5,709 bases of DNA from an uncultured Marinilabiliaceae bacterium. Lineage in GTDB: Bacteria; Bacteroidota; Bacteroidia; Bacteroidales; Marinilabiliaceae. The position numbers and the translations under genes are program-made. The stretch covers positions 1-5,709 of the forward strand of contig CAJONN010000122.1 in NCBI GenBank assembly GCA_905235955.1. Direction: 5' to 3'. Below, one piece after another: positions 5,658 to 5,709 of the stretch. Numbering within the stretch: position 1 is the first letter of the stretch; every line of letters begins with the position of its first letter. Under the pieces are notes generated by a model, which saw only the letters and a list, made by a program, of their open reading frames with translations, was not told the DNA's origin and did no database searches.

Positions 5658-5686
5658 TTACTTTTTCTTTCCGCAAGAAAAAGTAA
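5658..5686. repeat. 12-bp hairpin at the border of the terminal repeat
   Basis: TTACTTTTTCTT (5658-5669) pairs perfectly with AAGAAAAAGTAA (5675-5686) around the 5-base loop TCCGC. The stem is AT-rich and not followed by a T-tract on either strand, so it is a poor intrinsic terminator for the lipoprotein gene. It lies 9 bases before the sequence that also opens the window, and is probably a part of the same dispersed element. Confidence 0.6.
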
Positions 5687-5695
5687 CAAAAAGAA

Positions 5696-5709
5696 CTCGT
5701 CGCTGTTGC
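5696..5709 (+). repeat. Second copy of the terminal repeat, first 14 bases only
   Basis: CTCGTCGCTGTTGC here is identical to positions 1-14 in the same orientation and is cut by the window end. A chance 14-base match exactly at both ends is very unlikely. It means either two directly oriented copies of one dispersed repeat bounding the window, or an overlap made by assembly. Confidence 0.75.

Noticed and set aside
5658..5686. Intrinsic terminator of the lipoprotein gene
   Set aside because: The stem has few G-C pairs and no T-tract on either side; it is better seen as part of the terminal repeat.
1..5709. A complete small circular plasmid, suggested by identical 14-base ends
   Set aside because: The content is chromosomal housekeeping genes (rpsU, Xer recombinase, hpf), with no replication or mobilisation gene. 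A dispersed repeat or assembly break explains the ends better.

Overview
The window looks like chromosomal DNA from a member of the Bacteroidales or a close Bacteroidota relative. The evidence is moderate AT-richness, starts that mostly lack Shine-Dalgarno sequences, promoter-like TAnnTTTGC boxes, a 64-residue bS21, a lipoprotein with a Lys-Asp-Asp-Glu-Glu export signal after its cysteine, and a Fibrobacter-major-domain protein. All genes are on the + strand.

Layout: (1) positions 1-142 are a non-coding fold-back repeat made of nested inverted repeats plus four CTTCGCT copies. (2) 143-571 is an AT-rich spacer with no gene and only weak promoter candidates. (3) 572-2971 is a probable two-gene operon: an 11-helix sodium-coupled NSS-family transporter, then, 9 bases on, a membrane-anchored protein with about four helix-hairpin-helix repeats (ComEA-like). 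(4) 3069-3263 is rpsU (bS21) with its own promoter candidate and a structured 3' region ending in a strong intrinsic terminator. (5) 3421-4621 is a second pair: a XerC/XerD-type tyrosine recombinase with all six catalytic residues, then, 4 bases after its stop codon, a short ribosome hibernation factor preceded by a perfect AAGGAGG. A very strong terminator follows. (6) 4909-5592 is a probable surface lipoprotein under a candidate promoter with a perfect -7 box. (7) 5593-5709 holds a 12-bp hairpin and then the first 14 bases of the same repeat that opens the window.

The core of the window is the translation-related block rpsU - recombinase - hpf. From memory, this block in Bacteroidales is usually preceded by a helix-hairpin-helix gene and followed by tRNA genes and tuf. 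Here the upstream part fits, but a lipoprotein and a repeat stand where tRNAs and tuf would be expected.

The points most worth a second look are the repeat element shared by both ends, the perfect Shine-Dalgarno of hpf beside rpsU in a lineage where bS21 helps hide the anti-Shine-Dalgarno, and the tandem hairpins after rpsU with a CCTCC segment. I do not see a clearly new multi-gene system. The genes are mostly conserved housekeeping genes, and the novelty is in non-coding structure and context.
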